Assembly (NCBI GenBank): GCA_930367205.1
Contig: OV884015.1
Coordinates: forward strand, 78,879,341 to 78,943,340
Reading direction: 5' to 3'
Origin: Acanthosoma haemorrhoidale
Taxonomy: Eukaryota; Arthropoda; Insecta; Hemiptera; Acanthosomatidae
DNA: 64,000 bases
The notes beneath the pieces are model-generated. The model searched no databases. It saw only the letters and a program-made list of their open reading frames with translations, and was not told where the DNA came from. This document shows positions 22,183-34,385 of this stretch, piece by piece (the stretch's first letter is position 1; each line of letters starts with the position of its first letter). A program made the translations under genes and the position numbers.

Positions 22183-23404
22183 CAGGTCAGAACTGCGTAG
22201 CACCGTGCCCAGGTCCAGTCACCCCAAAATGTAGAAAATCACCTAAGAAGAAAAAGGTGCCCATAAAAGTTTTCATTTGACCATCTTTCAAACAACTAGT
22301 AAAACAAAGTCTGCTTTGTATTTGTGAGTTTGGGATTTTCCAATCTATAATATTATGTTTTGTCCAGCAGCTGTGCAGCACGGTTTTCAAAGTACTGGTA
22401 CTGGCTACTAACTCACCAGAAATACTCTCCTGTGAATACATTCATATAACTCCGAACACCTTCCTGGTTGATCAAACGTTCCCAAGTTGATGTTAAGATA
22501 CAAGAGTATACAAACTTTTTATTGTTTTGATGAATTCCAAAAAAAAATTAAATATGTTATTATGTTTATTAGACAGGGGATAAGTATGTTGGTGTTGTTG
22601 TTTTCTTTATTAGTAATTAGTACTATACGATACCAGTTCCCTTGTCGATGGAGAAATTTTCCATGTTTGACGTTTGTGATTCGTCGTCACCCTAATTCTT
22701 CCCTTACGAGACCGTACCTTTTTCTTAAAATATCTCTTTTCAACATTTAGGAACTTGAAAAAAATTAAGTAGTTGACTGCAATCCTTTTGGTTGTTAATT
22801 TTAATGTCCTCATTCTAGACTCACCTACCTTCAATAAATATATTACAATAAATTATAGGGATAAGAAATTTCTACGTACAACAGCCGTGAACACAAATCG
22901 TTACCTATGCACATAATTTTAATTATACTTGGCAAAGGCCATTGGAAAGGTAAAAGCAATGTTATAATGACTTGAAATTACCTGCACTAATTGAAGTTAA
23001 TTCGTAGATTTTTTTTTAATTGTGGTTCTAGGCCTTTATGTACTCTTATTAAGTGTTTTTAAGTTGTGTTCTCCTATCGAGACACCCACTTCTATTAATA
23101 GAGCCGCGACTAGAAAAAAAAATGCTTCCTCACTACCCACTAGAAATTTTCTTCTGTGTCCTTGTGAATATATTTAAACAGATGTTTGAAATTAAGAAAA
23201 CGTCGAATTTACAGTGAGCACGGCCAAGCCAGATCCTATAACCAACATTTCTGAATTAAAACATTTACTCCTAGGGTTCAGTGAATGACCAGGCCATTTT
23301 TTAAGTTCCATCTACGAATTATACATAATTATATTAATACTACGGTAAATTATATTTACTGGAGTCACGCAGATGTTTACATTAGATATAAATCAAAAAA
23401 TGAA
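22183..23404. other. Non-coding DNA, nothing recognised
   Basis: Includes modestly G+C-rich sequence at 22.19-22.45 kb with a minus-strand open frame (22187-22441) lacking any domain. Confidence 0.45.
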
Positions 23405-23665
23405 CTGTCCCTGTAGTCTAGTGGTCATGTATGCTGATTTCCAACTGCGGGTATTCGGGCTCGATCTCTGGCTTCCACAAAGATTTTCTTTGGGAGATGG
23501 GTCTGGTCGGGGTTAGCTCAGCCTCATGAGGAGAAATGAGTAGCCACTTGAATAAAAAAGTAGCAAATCTGATTAAGAAAATCTAGTTGAAAGTTTGTCA
23601 CTCTAAACCTCAGCCACCAACAATGGTTACACAACCTTTGGTTGGTCCTACCTCATCAAGGGCTA
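23405..23665 (+). mobile_element. tRNA-derived SINE, head plus body
   Basis: Head resembles a tRNA with A box tgtagtctagtggtcatgta (23412-23431) and B box tcgggctcgatctctggc (23455-23472). A body follows (gggagatgggtctggtcggg, then gagtagccacttgaataaaa) that is shared with the minus-strand copy at 20.49-20.61 kb. The end is uncertain; similarity weakens after about 23.6 kb. Confidence 0.7.
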
Positions 23666-24262
23666 TCATAATTTACTTATTTTAATTTAAAATATGGAAG
23701 CATTCTTTAATAAATTAAAGTTAAAAAATACCACCGATTAGTTAATAATATAATTCCTGAACTAGTTAGTTACATATATGCAACGACCAGGGAACAATTC
23801 CGTGTTTTTCATAACACAAAAATGGGATTTTCTGATGAAATTGACTCTTAACTATACTTTGCCTAGCCCGCACATGAGTAGGACAAAACATTTAGACTTT
23901 GCCAAACTGAATAAAATGACTAAAAATCAACTTTTAAGTCTGGAAAACGGATTGAGTGAGTGATCTTCCTTGACTGTTGAATCCGGCCCAAAAAATACTT
24001 CACGTTTCATTACTTTTTACTTTTATTATGTAGAGGAGGTATGCTCAGCCACTTCGATAAACTTAGGGTACTGGACTTCCCAATATAATTAGTAGATAAT
24101 CTGAAATTCTTAGTGAAAAAAATCGAAATAATTTATAGTTTCATTACTGCTTAATTCTGGCATGGAAGTTTTTTTAACTGAAGTCATTTAACATTAAATG
24201 GCACCGAAATTAGCATGGTTCAACAAAAACTCTGATCATTCCCATATGTGGTAGTTGAGTAG
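23666..24262. other. AT-rich non-coding DNA
   Basis: Nothing recognised. Confidence 0.5.
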
Positions 24263-24813
24263 TTAATTTGGCAACATAAAATAAAAACGATGCAACAATA
24301 TTGAAGTTAGACGTTGTAAAATTAATTATCCGAATTGATAATTACTTATATTATATTGAAACTCCTTTATTGTTCTAAATTTACAATTTGCCTTATTAGG
24401 CAATAAGTAATTGTGACAAATGTTCTCATTCATACCATATTTACAATTTTCATTCACTCGCTCATTTATACAGTAAATATTTGCAAACAGCCCAGAGGCC
24501 TCCCAAATCCACATGGTAATTACTTATAATAAATAACAAAACTAGATCGAGTTATTCACCCATTTGTTCAAGCAACACTATCAGTATAATAAGCTAGATT
24601 CCAGTTTTTTATTAGAGTGTGGTGTTTTTACATCAGAAGCATCTTATCCTTCCTTGATACTCACATCCATGTTTCCTGAAAATCCTTTTTACACAATGAT
24701 TACCAAAGATAGAAGATTGAGCTAGAGGATCAGGCACAGAGCGAAACGAAGTAATTTTACAACCACTTAATGTTTTATTATTGCATCGTTTTTATTTTAT
24801 GTTGCCAAATTAA
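24263..24813. mobile_element. MITE-like element with ~62-bp terminal inverted repeats and TTAA ends
   Basis: The left end reads ttaatttggcaacataaaat aaaaacgatgcaa and the right end (24780-24813) is its exact reverse complement over about 33 bases; similarity continues inward to gttgtaaaatta (24313) and its partner at 24752. Both outer ends are TTAA, as expected for a TTAA-targeting superfamily such as piggyBac, though TA targeting cannot be excluded. There is no transposase inside: 551 bp including a nested LINE tail (24351-24516). Confidence 0.85.
24351..24516 (-). mobile_element. Jockey-like LINE 3' tail nested in the MITE
   Basis: Minus-strand copy of the family tail (aataagtaattgtgacaaat, cattcactcgctcattta). 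It is flanked by the perfect 12-bp duplication TAATTACTTATA at 24339-24350 and 24517-24528. The insertion therefore postdates the MITE. It is truncated at the 5' side just after the ccacatg block. Confidence 0.92.
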
Positions 24814-25414
24814 ACGCAACCAGCACATACTTAATAACTCTGTCATTGCTTCAAAAATGTGCTACTTACTGCGTACATATCCCCACCATAATAAACGTGG
24901 TTCATCCAAAAGGTCGAAGGTGTGACCACTTGGTACCTGACCAGGTACAGTTGATATCAACAGAAAACTCGCTCCCTTAAAATCAGTCTAGTTCTATTAA
25001 ACCAATTCGATTTGATCATAAAAATATCACTGCAATATCTATATTTGAATTTGGCCTAAAGAATGGGAAATTTTCTCTAGTCAAGACTGAGGAATTTGTA
25101 ATAGACGAACTATCCAAGCAACTTTTGAAAGAAAAAATATTTTAATTGCCTTATTTGTTCATTATTTATTAGTTAATTTCTTGTAGTTTTTTAGCTATTC
25201 ATAAAAAAATTGCAGTTTTTCAAAATGTTTTTAACAAAACTTTTGTGATCTCTAACGTTGGGCAAATCCACAATCGATTCTGGTTAGTTCAATTAATTCA
25301 GAATTTAAAATGTTCTCTTTAATAATTAATTCTGAAGAAAAATGTGTCCCGCATTACTTTTACTCTATGTGGAAGTCCTGCCCATTAGTTTTTTTTTAAT
25401 TCTATACCTTATCT
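24814..25414. other. Non-coding DNA, nothing recognised
   Basis: AT-rich. Confidence 0.5.
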
Positions 25415-26192
25415 GAGACATTACGATATTTAGGCTTCCATCTCGACAGAAGGCTGACATGGAACCCACACACGAGAATAAAAAGACAAGAACTAAACAG
25501 ACGCTTCGGACAACTGTACAGACTGTTTCGAATGACATCCTATCTCAAAATAGAAAATAAATTACTAATTTACAAAGTTATACTAAAGCCAATGTGGACA
25601 TATGCAATAGAGCTACGGGGGACAGCAAAAAAGTCGAACATCAAGCGTATCCAATTCCTTCAATGAAACGTCATGAGGACAATAGTTAATGCCCTTATTA
25701 CGTCAGCAACAAAAACCTTCATAACGATCTTAATATAACCCTATATTCTTTAACTTGAAGGGATGAGCTTGTCAAATTCCATCGAAACCAATCCAACCAC
25801 CCTAATCCCCCATCACAGTGATTACACTGCGCCACTCATCCATATAATCCTCCTCCGAGACTGAAGTAGCAGTGGCCTCCTGGCCTGCGATTTTGATGTT
25901 TCTCCAATCATGTCCTGAGCGTCTGTGGCTCTCGCGCTCTTGGTCATCCTCCGCTGGCTTTTATCCAGTGACGCGGATGACGGAGGAGCGTGGGGGACTT
26001 TCCAAGACTCTAATTCCTCTTTCGTATGCGAGGGAGGTGATAACCATGTGGATTAGTGATCTCTCTGGGGTGTTTGTAAATACATTATGAATGAGCGAGT
26101 AAATGAAGAATTTAAAATACGGTATGAATGAGAACATTGATCACAATTACTTATTGCCCAATAAGGCAGATTGTAATTTTATCACAATGAAG
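25415..26192 (+). pseudogene. Jockey-like LINE: reverse-transcriptase C-terminal region plus 3' tail
   Basis: Begins in the RT thumb/connection region: RYLGFHLDRRLTWNPHTRIK, later RRFGQLYRLF, KLLIYKVILKPMWTYAIEL and NIKRIQFLQ, which is then cut by a TGA at about 25664. Downstream coding sequence drifts through several stops to PYNPPR, and the shared 3' tail follows (gacggaggagcgtgggggac at 25979, atgaatgagcgagtaaatga, gcccaataaggcagattgta). The RT fingers and catalytic motifs are not present, so the copy is 5'-truncated and dead. No clear target duplication found. Confidence 0.9.
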
Positions 26193-28539
26193 ATTGTTTT
26201 TACTGTAAAAAAATAAATAATAATAATTAATCGAGGCTGCATAAATATACACATGGAAGGAATTTGATTTTGTATTCAGAAAACTTCTTCAACAATTGGA
26301 AGAAGCTCTCGTTTGTTATTAGTTAGCAATATGTTGTGCATGATTATTTGGTGGTCAGAATAAATGTACATAAATATTAAAAGTCCATTTTGACTGCCAG
26401 CTAATACAAGCAATGCATAAGTCCAAAGTTATGGGACCCGGTAGTTCGACGGCCTGAAGTAATGTACCCTGCTGCTACGTTGTTTACATTTAGATTAGAA
26501 CTTCAACTTTGAAATAAGAGGCTACGGGAAGTAGGAGGAAGAGGTGGCATTTCAAATGGGCTTTGTTGTTTGTACCACCACTTGTCCAAACCGAAATCGT
26601 ATTCGGTAAGTTACTGCTTCCCCGTTGCTCAAGTCAACTCAATAATTAATTCACCATGGAAGAAAGTCTTGGGAGATAACGAGTCACGATCCCTGTGTCT
26701 TTACGCCATCAGTCCCACGGCACGGCATATCTCTCATTTCGTATTTCTTTATTCACGGTAATAATACAACAGCTTGTCACAGTCTTATCACAGTATGGTA
26801 ATGCAACGCATCCAAACTTATCATTAGCTGTGATTTATATTATAACGGCATTGATTAGTAGAAATTGTATGCAATATGTCCCGAAAGAATGGTTAAAATG
26901 AGCTCCTTCAGCCTTCATTTTTGAAAAGCCTTATTAAAAACTCAAGCTGTAGAATCTTCAAAATATCTACCTTTGAATATCCATCTGAAGACCATTACAC
27001 AAGAAAACCTAACAAATGATCCTTAGAGTATGATTCAAATGAGATCGTTGGGACTTACAAGGTATACAATCATTGTGACGGTTACATGTGCATATGTATT
27101 CAGGCTGTCCCGAATGCAATGACTAAACTTCAGGTATCCACTTGGACATATCTGGTGGAAATAAGCTATGAAAGCTCATTTAGTGCCAAAAAAAAACCCC
27201 AGAAAAAGCCGAAATTTTACATTCGTAGTCGATATTATGGAGGCAATAGAAATATAGACGTCTCTATCAAATATGGCAAAGGGTCATTAATCGGTTAACT
27301 GCTTGGCATTAAAATTAAATTTCTATCTTGATTAACAATGAATAAATTGCGTATTATGTGTTTAGTGCCGTTTGCGATTCCAAAGAAACCAGGTTTTATG
27401 AAAACCTGTCGAGCTACAAACGGACCTGCCATCGGATAAGCGAGTACTCGATGTTAGTTAGAGCTACCAGTATCTTTCTTCTTTATATTATAATATCAAA
27501 CAGTCATTAACGGTGAGTTATCAGTTTAAAGTAATAAAGTTAACTGTTATTGTTTAGAGGCATGCCATTTTGAATGGTTGTTCCATTTGATGCTGGAATG
27601 ATGATTATAATAAAAGGGGCCTTGAGAAAGAAAAATAGTGAAGGGTCTATAATTAATTATATAGTTAAAATTTAATAATATTTTTCTATCCTATCGAGTT
27701 AGGTTTCACCTGTTGTAAATAATAATTTATTTATAAGAAAACTGAAACCCTTAATAAAAAATTAAAAAGCAACACCTTGAAAAAATAATAGTGATCAACT
27801 GTTAATATTTACTAAAAAATATCATCCAATCACTTTAAGTAGGGTGTCGAATTGACGGTCTTGACATCTTTATGACTCATAAAATTATTCACTCCTTTAT
27901 TAGATTATAACTACAAAAAGTCACTAAAACTGTCACATAAGCGTACCTAACGGAAGGGAGGGGGTGATTGGGCGGTCCATTTCAGGTGGTACATACATTT
28001 TGGGCCACATTTTTTTGTATTTATATCTAAATTATATAAAAATTTAAGCAAAATGCATTCTGGCCCCGGTGGCTTGGTTTGACATCGATATTTTCACACT
28101 AATCAGTGTAAAAAGAAAACACTGGTGGAAAAAATTAGAACTGCGAAAGAATGTAATATTTAAAGGGCCACTTGTTACAAGAGAATTTTTGCAATATCAA
28201 AAGTAGACGTAAATCAAGAAAATTTCATCATTAGTATCTGTTTAAACAAAATAAATGAGTGGTTTATGTTAGTCATTTTAATAACCACTTTTGATTTTGA
28301 TTTGCTTACATAGGTTGGAAACTTTGGGACGGCCCAGGTGCGAAAAGCTCTATCATTAAATACGAACAGTGTTTGTGATGTGTTGCATCATACTTAACTT
28401 GATTTTTTTCGGATATTGTAGAACATAAGTGATATCACCGTTCCTGAAAATAAAACCTTTCCCTGTGTCCCTTACATGTTGTCCAATTGTCGTCGCTGGG
28501 TCATTTTACCGACTTACTTTATTGTCATATGTCGTTCCA
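26193..28539. other. Non-coding DNA; one short hairpin
   Basis: No gene recognised. A perfect hairpin CAGGTTTT-atg-AAAACCTG lies at 27390-27408. The 26.5-26.75 kb part is somewhat richer in G+C. Open frames show no domain. Confidence 0.45.
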
Positions 28540-28945
28540 CAGATGGAAAAAGTGCCAATATGGCAATAGGTGAGTCGTCGATGAGTGTACCGCAGACCTG
28601 AGGCCCCGTGGGAAAGGATGAGCCGGTACCCCAAGGCCCATACATCATCGGAATCAGATCAGGAGGGTGGTTCGGCACCGAGACATCCACTGATATATAG
28701 TGGTCATCCATAACCATCTTACTCTAATCTACTCCTCCAATTAAGCCTGTCCCCTCGCCAGTGCAGGCGGGCCGGAGTCCCTCTGTCTTGTGCGGGGACG
28801 ATCCGATATTTCATCGGCCAATGATCGGTTACCCTTGTCACGCCAGGTCTCCTTACCCGCCCCCTTAATAGTTCTGCAGTTCCTCTCATCCGTGTCTCCC
28901 CGCTCCGGAATCTTCTACTAACCACCTGGAGTATCGAATCTGGGT
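28540..28945 (-). other. G+C-rich segment, possibly an old LINE 3' end
   Basis: About 400 bp of high G+C. The minus strand reads gccttggggtaccggctcat and cctttcccacggggcctcag, which resembles the 3' region of R1/I-type LINEs in general style, but I cannot confirm this. Two minus-strand open frames (28514-28717, 28719-28925) meet no known family. An enhancer is the alternative. Confidence 0.25.
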
Positions 28946-29464
28946 ATTCCGTGAGGTTTCCGAGAACCAGCTGGTAGAAGATATTTTGATAGAAACAGTG
29001 CTAAAGTGAACAGATGTCTGGAATGGATTACGTTATTTCGGCGTAAAGACTATTACGTTATCAAATCTGCTGTTTGTATCATTATTATATATATTAGATA
29101 GTGTATGGTCTGATGTTTGACCACCTAATGTATATAGATCAGTACAACCCTTACATGGTAAAGTACCTCAGAGCAAACCAGAGTTGCTCCCATATACCCA
29201 GGATGTCTACGATATCGCCCATCCTACGGACACCGGAAGAGCGTAAGGGCGTTAAGGATGAACTATTGGATTACTTCTTAGGAATTCAAACCTCAGTTAA
29301 TTATATAATAATAAAAATAAATAATACAAAATACGGTAATGCCGACTGAGCAGGGGGCATTAATCGCAGTTACAGGCATGAATTTAATCCTAAACTATAA
29401 TATCCATGATCAACAGCCTACGAAATAATTTTCGGCTCAAACCCGGGGCATTCCTCAAGTCTAT
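28946..29464. other. Non-coding DNA; unrecognised 82-codon frame
   Basis: The plus-strand frame 29101-29349 includes ILRTPEERKGVKDELLDYFL, which has an ordinary amphipathic composition, but no family was recognised. Confidence 0.35.
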
Positions 29465-29545
29465 TAGGTGGTGAAATTGCTCACTTGGTAGAGCACCCAC
29501 TAGATAATGGGGTTGGAGTGCGATGTCAACATTTTTTTACTTTGG
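29465..29545 (+). mobile_element. tRNA-derived SINE head (degenerate)
   Basis: attgctcacttggtagagca (29476-29495) is a good D-arm/A-box match, followed at tRNA-like spacing by a decayed B box gagtgcgatgtcaac (29516-29530). Confidence 0.5.
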
Positions 29546-30535
29546 CTGGTTACTATTAATTATTATAAACAATAGTGGGACCAACAACTTTAAAAATTTC
29601 TTATTTAGAATTGCCATATTTATTTTTTTCATATCAGTAAAAAAAAGCAATTTCTCGTTTTAAAAACCGAAAATAAACTTCTGCCGGCCTGTAGACAACC
29701 TATTCCTCATACCACCTTCCATACCCAAATAAATAACGTAATCTAATCTAAAGAATCCATTTTGTTGTTGGATTTTGTTAAACAATCTTTAATAAAATTT
29801 ACTTCCGCTCAAGGGTGGGGTGGTTTTTAATATTCTTTATACATTGTATAATTGGTGAGATTCAGTTGTACGTAAAACCTGCATTCCAATTCCCCAAAAT
29901 GGAAAGTATTAGTAAACAGAATATGCCAATGACCTCAATCTTATTGGTAAATCACTCGATTCTGAAGGTTCATGATGTGACCATGTATTCACATATTTGA
30001 AATCAAGCGGTCGTACATTTAATTTAAATTGGCTAGATTAGCTCAGACTAATTCACTGGTATCTGGCCCGTGTGAACCGCAGATGAGTCAACAAGTGCTG
30101 GACGTCAGGTTGTAATTGTTTCTCATAAATGTGTTTTGTTTGAATTCTTGAGATTGAAATTAGTCACCAACATTTTTGAAGGACATACTTTCAGCATGAG
30201 GTATTCTGGTCTTTAACTTCCTTTAAGTGGTCCACACACTTTCAGTTTCGCTGCACAGTTAACTGCTATGACTAGCAAAGTGAAAACACTGCGATGAACT
30301 AGACTGAAAGGCTGCTGCATTGTGGAAAGCAGAGGTTTGTTGTTTGACGGTGACTAAGATTTTAACCGAATGAACTTTAGAAAGAAAACGGAGGCAGAAT
30401 ATTAAAGCAAATAATGGTATGTTATTTATATGTGGCACCTGATAAAAAAGAATAAAATCAACTGTGATACATCAGACAATTCAATGGTTTCATTACTGTT
30501 GCGAAAATGATTTTCTTCACACTTTTGTTATTTTT
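29546..30535. other. AT-rich non-coding DNA
   Basis: Nothing recognised. Confidence 0.5.
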
Positions 30536-30905
30536 CAACAAATTGCAGCTTGCCCTAATAGCTAATTGTGATAAATGATCGCAGCCGTACGATATATACA
30601 ATATTACATTCACTATTTCATTCATACTGCATTTACAATGTACATACATACAATGTGGGCATATGTGTAAAGCTCAGGAATCCCCTAAGATCACCTGTCA
30701 CCTCCCGAGCCCACCCTTCAGGGCAATGGAAAAGGAAGCAGGGATTGGGGAAATCCCTCACGCCATATTAAACCTAGATAGTAGCTTAATAGACTGAGAA
30801 CGTGTGTGAGTACCACAGACGCTCACACGATTCCCAGTAACGGCTTCATAATATATCTCAAGGCCACTTCCGCTTCAATCTTAAGAGTTGCGATCTTGAA
30901 GTGGG
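30536..30905 (-). mobile_element. Jockey-like LINE 3' tail, old diverged copy
   Basis: Diverged but collinear with the family on the minus strand: aatagctaattgtgataaat, cactatttcattcatactgc, a shifted cacctcccgagccc block, gggaaatccctcacg, then accacagacgctcacacgat and a piece of the RT 3' coding region. More indels than the other copies, so probably among the oldest. Confidence 0.7.
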
Positions 30906-31164
30906 GTTAAGATGTGTAGATAGTTTGGTAAAGAATCTTAAAAGTTTTAAGGGGCGTTTACTATTGCTGTAAGTACTTGGTATTGAAAACATAGGATGTG
31001 CTTGATGTTTTATTACTTCACTGTCCCCCAGACTTAAAGATTAAATTTTTTTCCATAACTTTTTTTTTTTTGCTGCTATATCGAAATCCTTATGTGACTT
31101 AACACAAGATTTTAATTTAATTTTTTAACTGATTTAAATCTCTACAAGATATGTTTAATAACTG
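30906..31164. other. AT-rich non-coding DNA
   Basis: Nothing recognised; a T-run lies at about 31060-31071. Confidence 0.4.
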
Positions 31165-31855
31165 ATGAACTGAAATGATAAATCATTAATATCTTGTAAG
31201 TCTATTTAATGGGTTGGTTGTTAGTCTTGTATCTAGATTTTAATCAATATACTCGTTGGGATCAGCTGAGAGTAAATTTATTCACGGACGACATATCGAC
31301 GAATTATGCATGGCTACATTAGATCCATATACGAGATGGATTGAAGCTGAAAGTAAGGGATACGACTTTGCGTACTTTAATTTACGTGAATAATAAAGCA
31401 TATAGCTTTTTTTGAGAGAGTAGAATTTATTTATTTCATTTGTTGTACATGGGCTAATTGAATATAGTTGTCAGACAGCATGGCGCCTCTAAACTAAAAA
31501 TAAAATTCAATGAGTACGAAAAAATTAGAATATCCATTTATTTATACGTTGGAGTCCTTAAGATTAAAAATGAATGTCTTTCTAGTTGAAATATTATCCA
31601 CAAGACTTTTTATTAAATTGTTGTTGTTAGTCATACAACTTTCAAGAAACCTTCTAGTAGTATCATGTAGAGGGGAGAAGTACTACCATTCCAAGGTGAA
31701 TTTGTTATTATTATCACGAATTCATTCCGTATTCTCTGAAGTTTAAGAAACTAGTACAGGTCCAGGGTGAATGTGCACTTAAAATGATAGATCTTTAATA
31801 ACTTGTAAGTCTATTTAATAGGTTAGTTGTTAGTGTTTCAGATTTAATTTTTAAT
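31165..31855. repeat. Diverged ~75-bp direct repeat, ~610 bp apart
   Basis: 31172-31245 and 31780-31855 share aaatgataaatc/aaatgatagatc, cttgtaagtctatttaat, ggttggttgttagt/ggttagttgttagt, and gattttaat. The spacer has no recognised gene; the plus-strand frame 31510-31746 has no domain. Possible decayed paired termini. Confidence 0.55.
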
Positions 31856-33731
31856 GGTAGTATTCCATGCTAACGATTCTTTGGAAAGTTGGAGGGTTTG
31901 TCTTACGTGGAAAATGATTTTGGAGGAGGCTGAATGCATTTTGGCCTGGATGGCTTAACGATTTGCTTGATGGTGTTACGACTGCCAAAAATCGGCAGTT
32001 AGGATGATTTAAAGACAACTTAAGTGGAGTCGGTCTTGCAAAACTGGGTCCGTCGAAAATCGGCTAAAGCAAACCTACCTGCGCAGACCATCAATCTTTG
32101 TCCTCTGCGAGCCTCGAGGATTGTCACTGGGCGGCGCCAACTGCTACAAAGCCGTTACCGACAACTAATGAAAAACCGTCACAATTTATAGTGGTCCTCC
32201 TTTCGGTCGGCTTTTTGTTATTTATATTTTTTTTTTTTTTCTTATCGCCTCCTCGGCCGAGATTTATTCCTAATTATTCTCCAAGTCGAGGAGGGTTCGG
32301 GATGAGAAAGAATAAAAAAAAAATCTATACCTCTTTTTTTTCCGTTTTCCAATCTGACCCGGAGCTACGCTCAAATTAACAACTGTTGTGCGGGCTCTTG
32401 TGTTTCCTGTTTTTTAACACTGAATAAAATGGGGGAAAAAAAACCATTGCGATTAACCTGTACAGAGTTAGGTAACTGCGGTGGTATACGGTAATTAGAA
32501 TTTAGGTTTTGGTATAACATTGACTTTTCAGTCTCAATTTCACCCATTTTGCACACAATAAGTTTTATGCTCCAAAATTATCAGACACAGCATTACTACG
32601 TGATCCTTGGATCAGTAGTCTCACAATTTATTATTTATCTTTATTCAATTTAAAAATCAAATTTATTATAATTTTTGTATTCACATAATAATAAAGAAAA
32701 GTTGTTGTTTTTTCTCCCTGGTTAGTTGCAAAATAAGATTTTACAGACTTACATTTACTAATGATGGTTTAATTTTATTCTGGAAACTTTAATTAATACC
32801 AATATATTGATGTATCTGATATATTTAACTGTATCTAAATAAATAAAATGTAAGGATATATATAAATAGAATATATATAAATCCTTTCTACGAATACATA
32901 TACCCTTTTTGTACCTACATTACTTACCCTCAGACCCCCGCCTCTATGGCATTTAATTACTCAAACATACTTATATTTTATACTTGTATTTAATAAAAAA
33001 AATTAATTAAATTTGATAGTGTCCCAATTGTTTCTTACCCAAAGTAATTTATATTAATAATTTGATATGGTGTTCAACGGAAAGATATGTTTTATTCAGA
33101 TGTTTTATAGTATTTAATAAAATAAAAACTAACATGAATTCATATGATGAAATATATTATATTTATCTTATTCAATAATTATTAGAAATGATTCTTAGCA
33201 AATTACAGTGATGTCTTCATTTGATGTGGGTGCCTCAATACAGGATGTCCCAATCCTCCAATCTGCGTCCTAAGAGCCTCCATCTTTGAATTATGTCAGA
33301 GTGTTTGGAGTTTCCCCCGAAAAAATTGAGAAGGAGCTGCTTCATACTACCCCTTATAAGTAGCCGTCCTTGACCCACTCTCTGCCTTACCAGGGTGGAT
33401 TTTCTCTGTTTTCTTTTCATTTCTTTGTGTTAAAAATTATTTTTTAACATCTCCTTAGAGAACCAAGCGTTGGGACGTGGCTAAAACTTCTTCGATACTT
33501 CGACGGACCACCCAGAGGTTTATTGTCTGTCGATCAACCCCTTTGTTATGACCATTAGGACATACCTACCCCTTGCCAAATTCCACCTGGAAAATTTCTA
33601 TCCAGTGATATTATTACTCTATATTAAATTTTCGTGGCGAGCAATACATATCCCAGAGTATACGAATGAAAACATTGTGATGTGTACAACATCAATAAAT
33701 GCATGTAGAAAGTTAAGAATTTATTTTTTTA
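31856..33731. other. Non-coding DNA, nothing recognised
   Basis: Includes a G+C-richer patch at 32.0-32.3 kb and a short palindromic hairpin TGATCC-tt-GGATCA near 32.60 kb. Open frames show no domain. Confidence 0.45.
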
Positions 33732-33982
33732 TGATATAATTACAATCAGCCTGATTGATTGGGCTGTAAGTAATCGTGATAAGTGATCTCATTCCTACCA
33801 ATTTACAACACTTATTCATACTATATATACAAACAGCCCAGAGGCCCCCAAGTCCACATGGTTGTCACCAGAGGAAGGGGAGTCTGGGGAAGTCCCCCAC
33901 GCTCCTACGTCTGCCGCGTCACTGGATAAGAGCCAGCGGAGGCTGAACAAGAGCGCGAGAGCCACAGACGCTCAGGACATGA
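33732..33982 (-). mobile_element. Jockey-like LINE 3' tail
   Basis: Minus-strand copy: tacaatcagcctgattgatt, acagcccagaggcccccaag, agtcccccacgctcctacgt, then gagccacagacgctcaggac, which is the end of the RT-proximal part. 5'-truncated. A T-rich run before the left end may be its A-tail; no clean target duplication found. Confidence 0.88.
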
Positions 33983-34109
33983 AAGAAATATTAAGGGAGT
34001 AAATTAGTGTAAATTTTGTAACTAAAAACTTTCTTGGATTCACAAACCAATTCCATGGTATGTGTCAGGAATGGGGTTGTTGGGCCTTTAATATTGCCGT
34101 AAAATGTTA

Positions 34110-34385
34110 CTTTTCATGATATAATCAGGTAGTGATTCCATTTTTAGTCGTGCAACAAAAATTATAGTCAAGACTTTTTCATATTGATTCAGCATTGGAA
34201 TCAAGGTTTTTTAATTCAATGAAGTGGGCTTGGGTGGCTCCACCACTCCATCCGTTAAACAATGGATTATTAAGATTTTTAATGATGTCGTCCAATTGTA
34301 TTTTTTGTTGAGATATATAATCTGCTGGTGTTTCAATGTTTAGTCTTGCAACAAAATCTATTAGCTTATCTATTTTTATAGCGAC
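34110..34385 (-). repeat. Repeat family F, copy 1: tandem, once-coding units
   Basis: Two units about 194 bp apart start at 34118 and 34312 (ttttagtcgtgcaacaaaa versus tttagtcttgcaacaaaa). On the minus strand one unit is open for about 60 codons: DKLIDFVARLNIETPADYIS, QLDDIIKNLNNPLFNG, QAHFIELKN. The other unit gives FVARLKMESLPDYI. The same motif occurs at 49.9 and 53.7 kb on the plus strand. Protein family unknown; possibly part of a retroelement. Confidence 0.65.
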
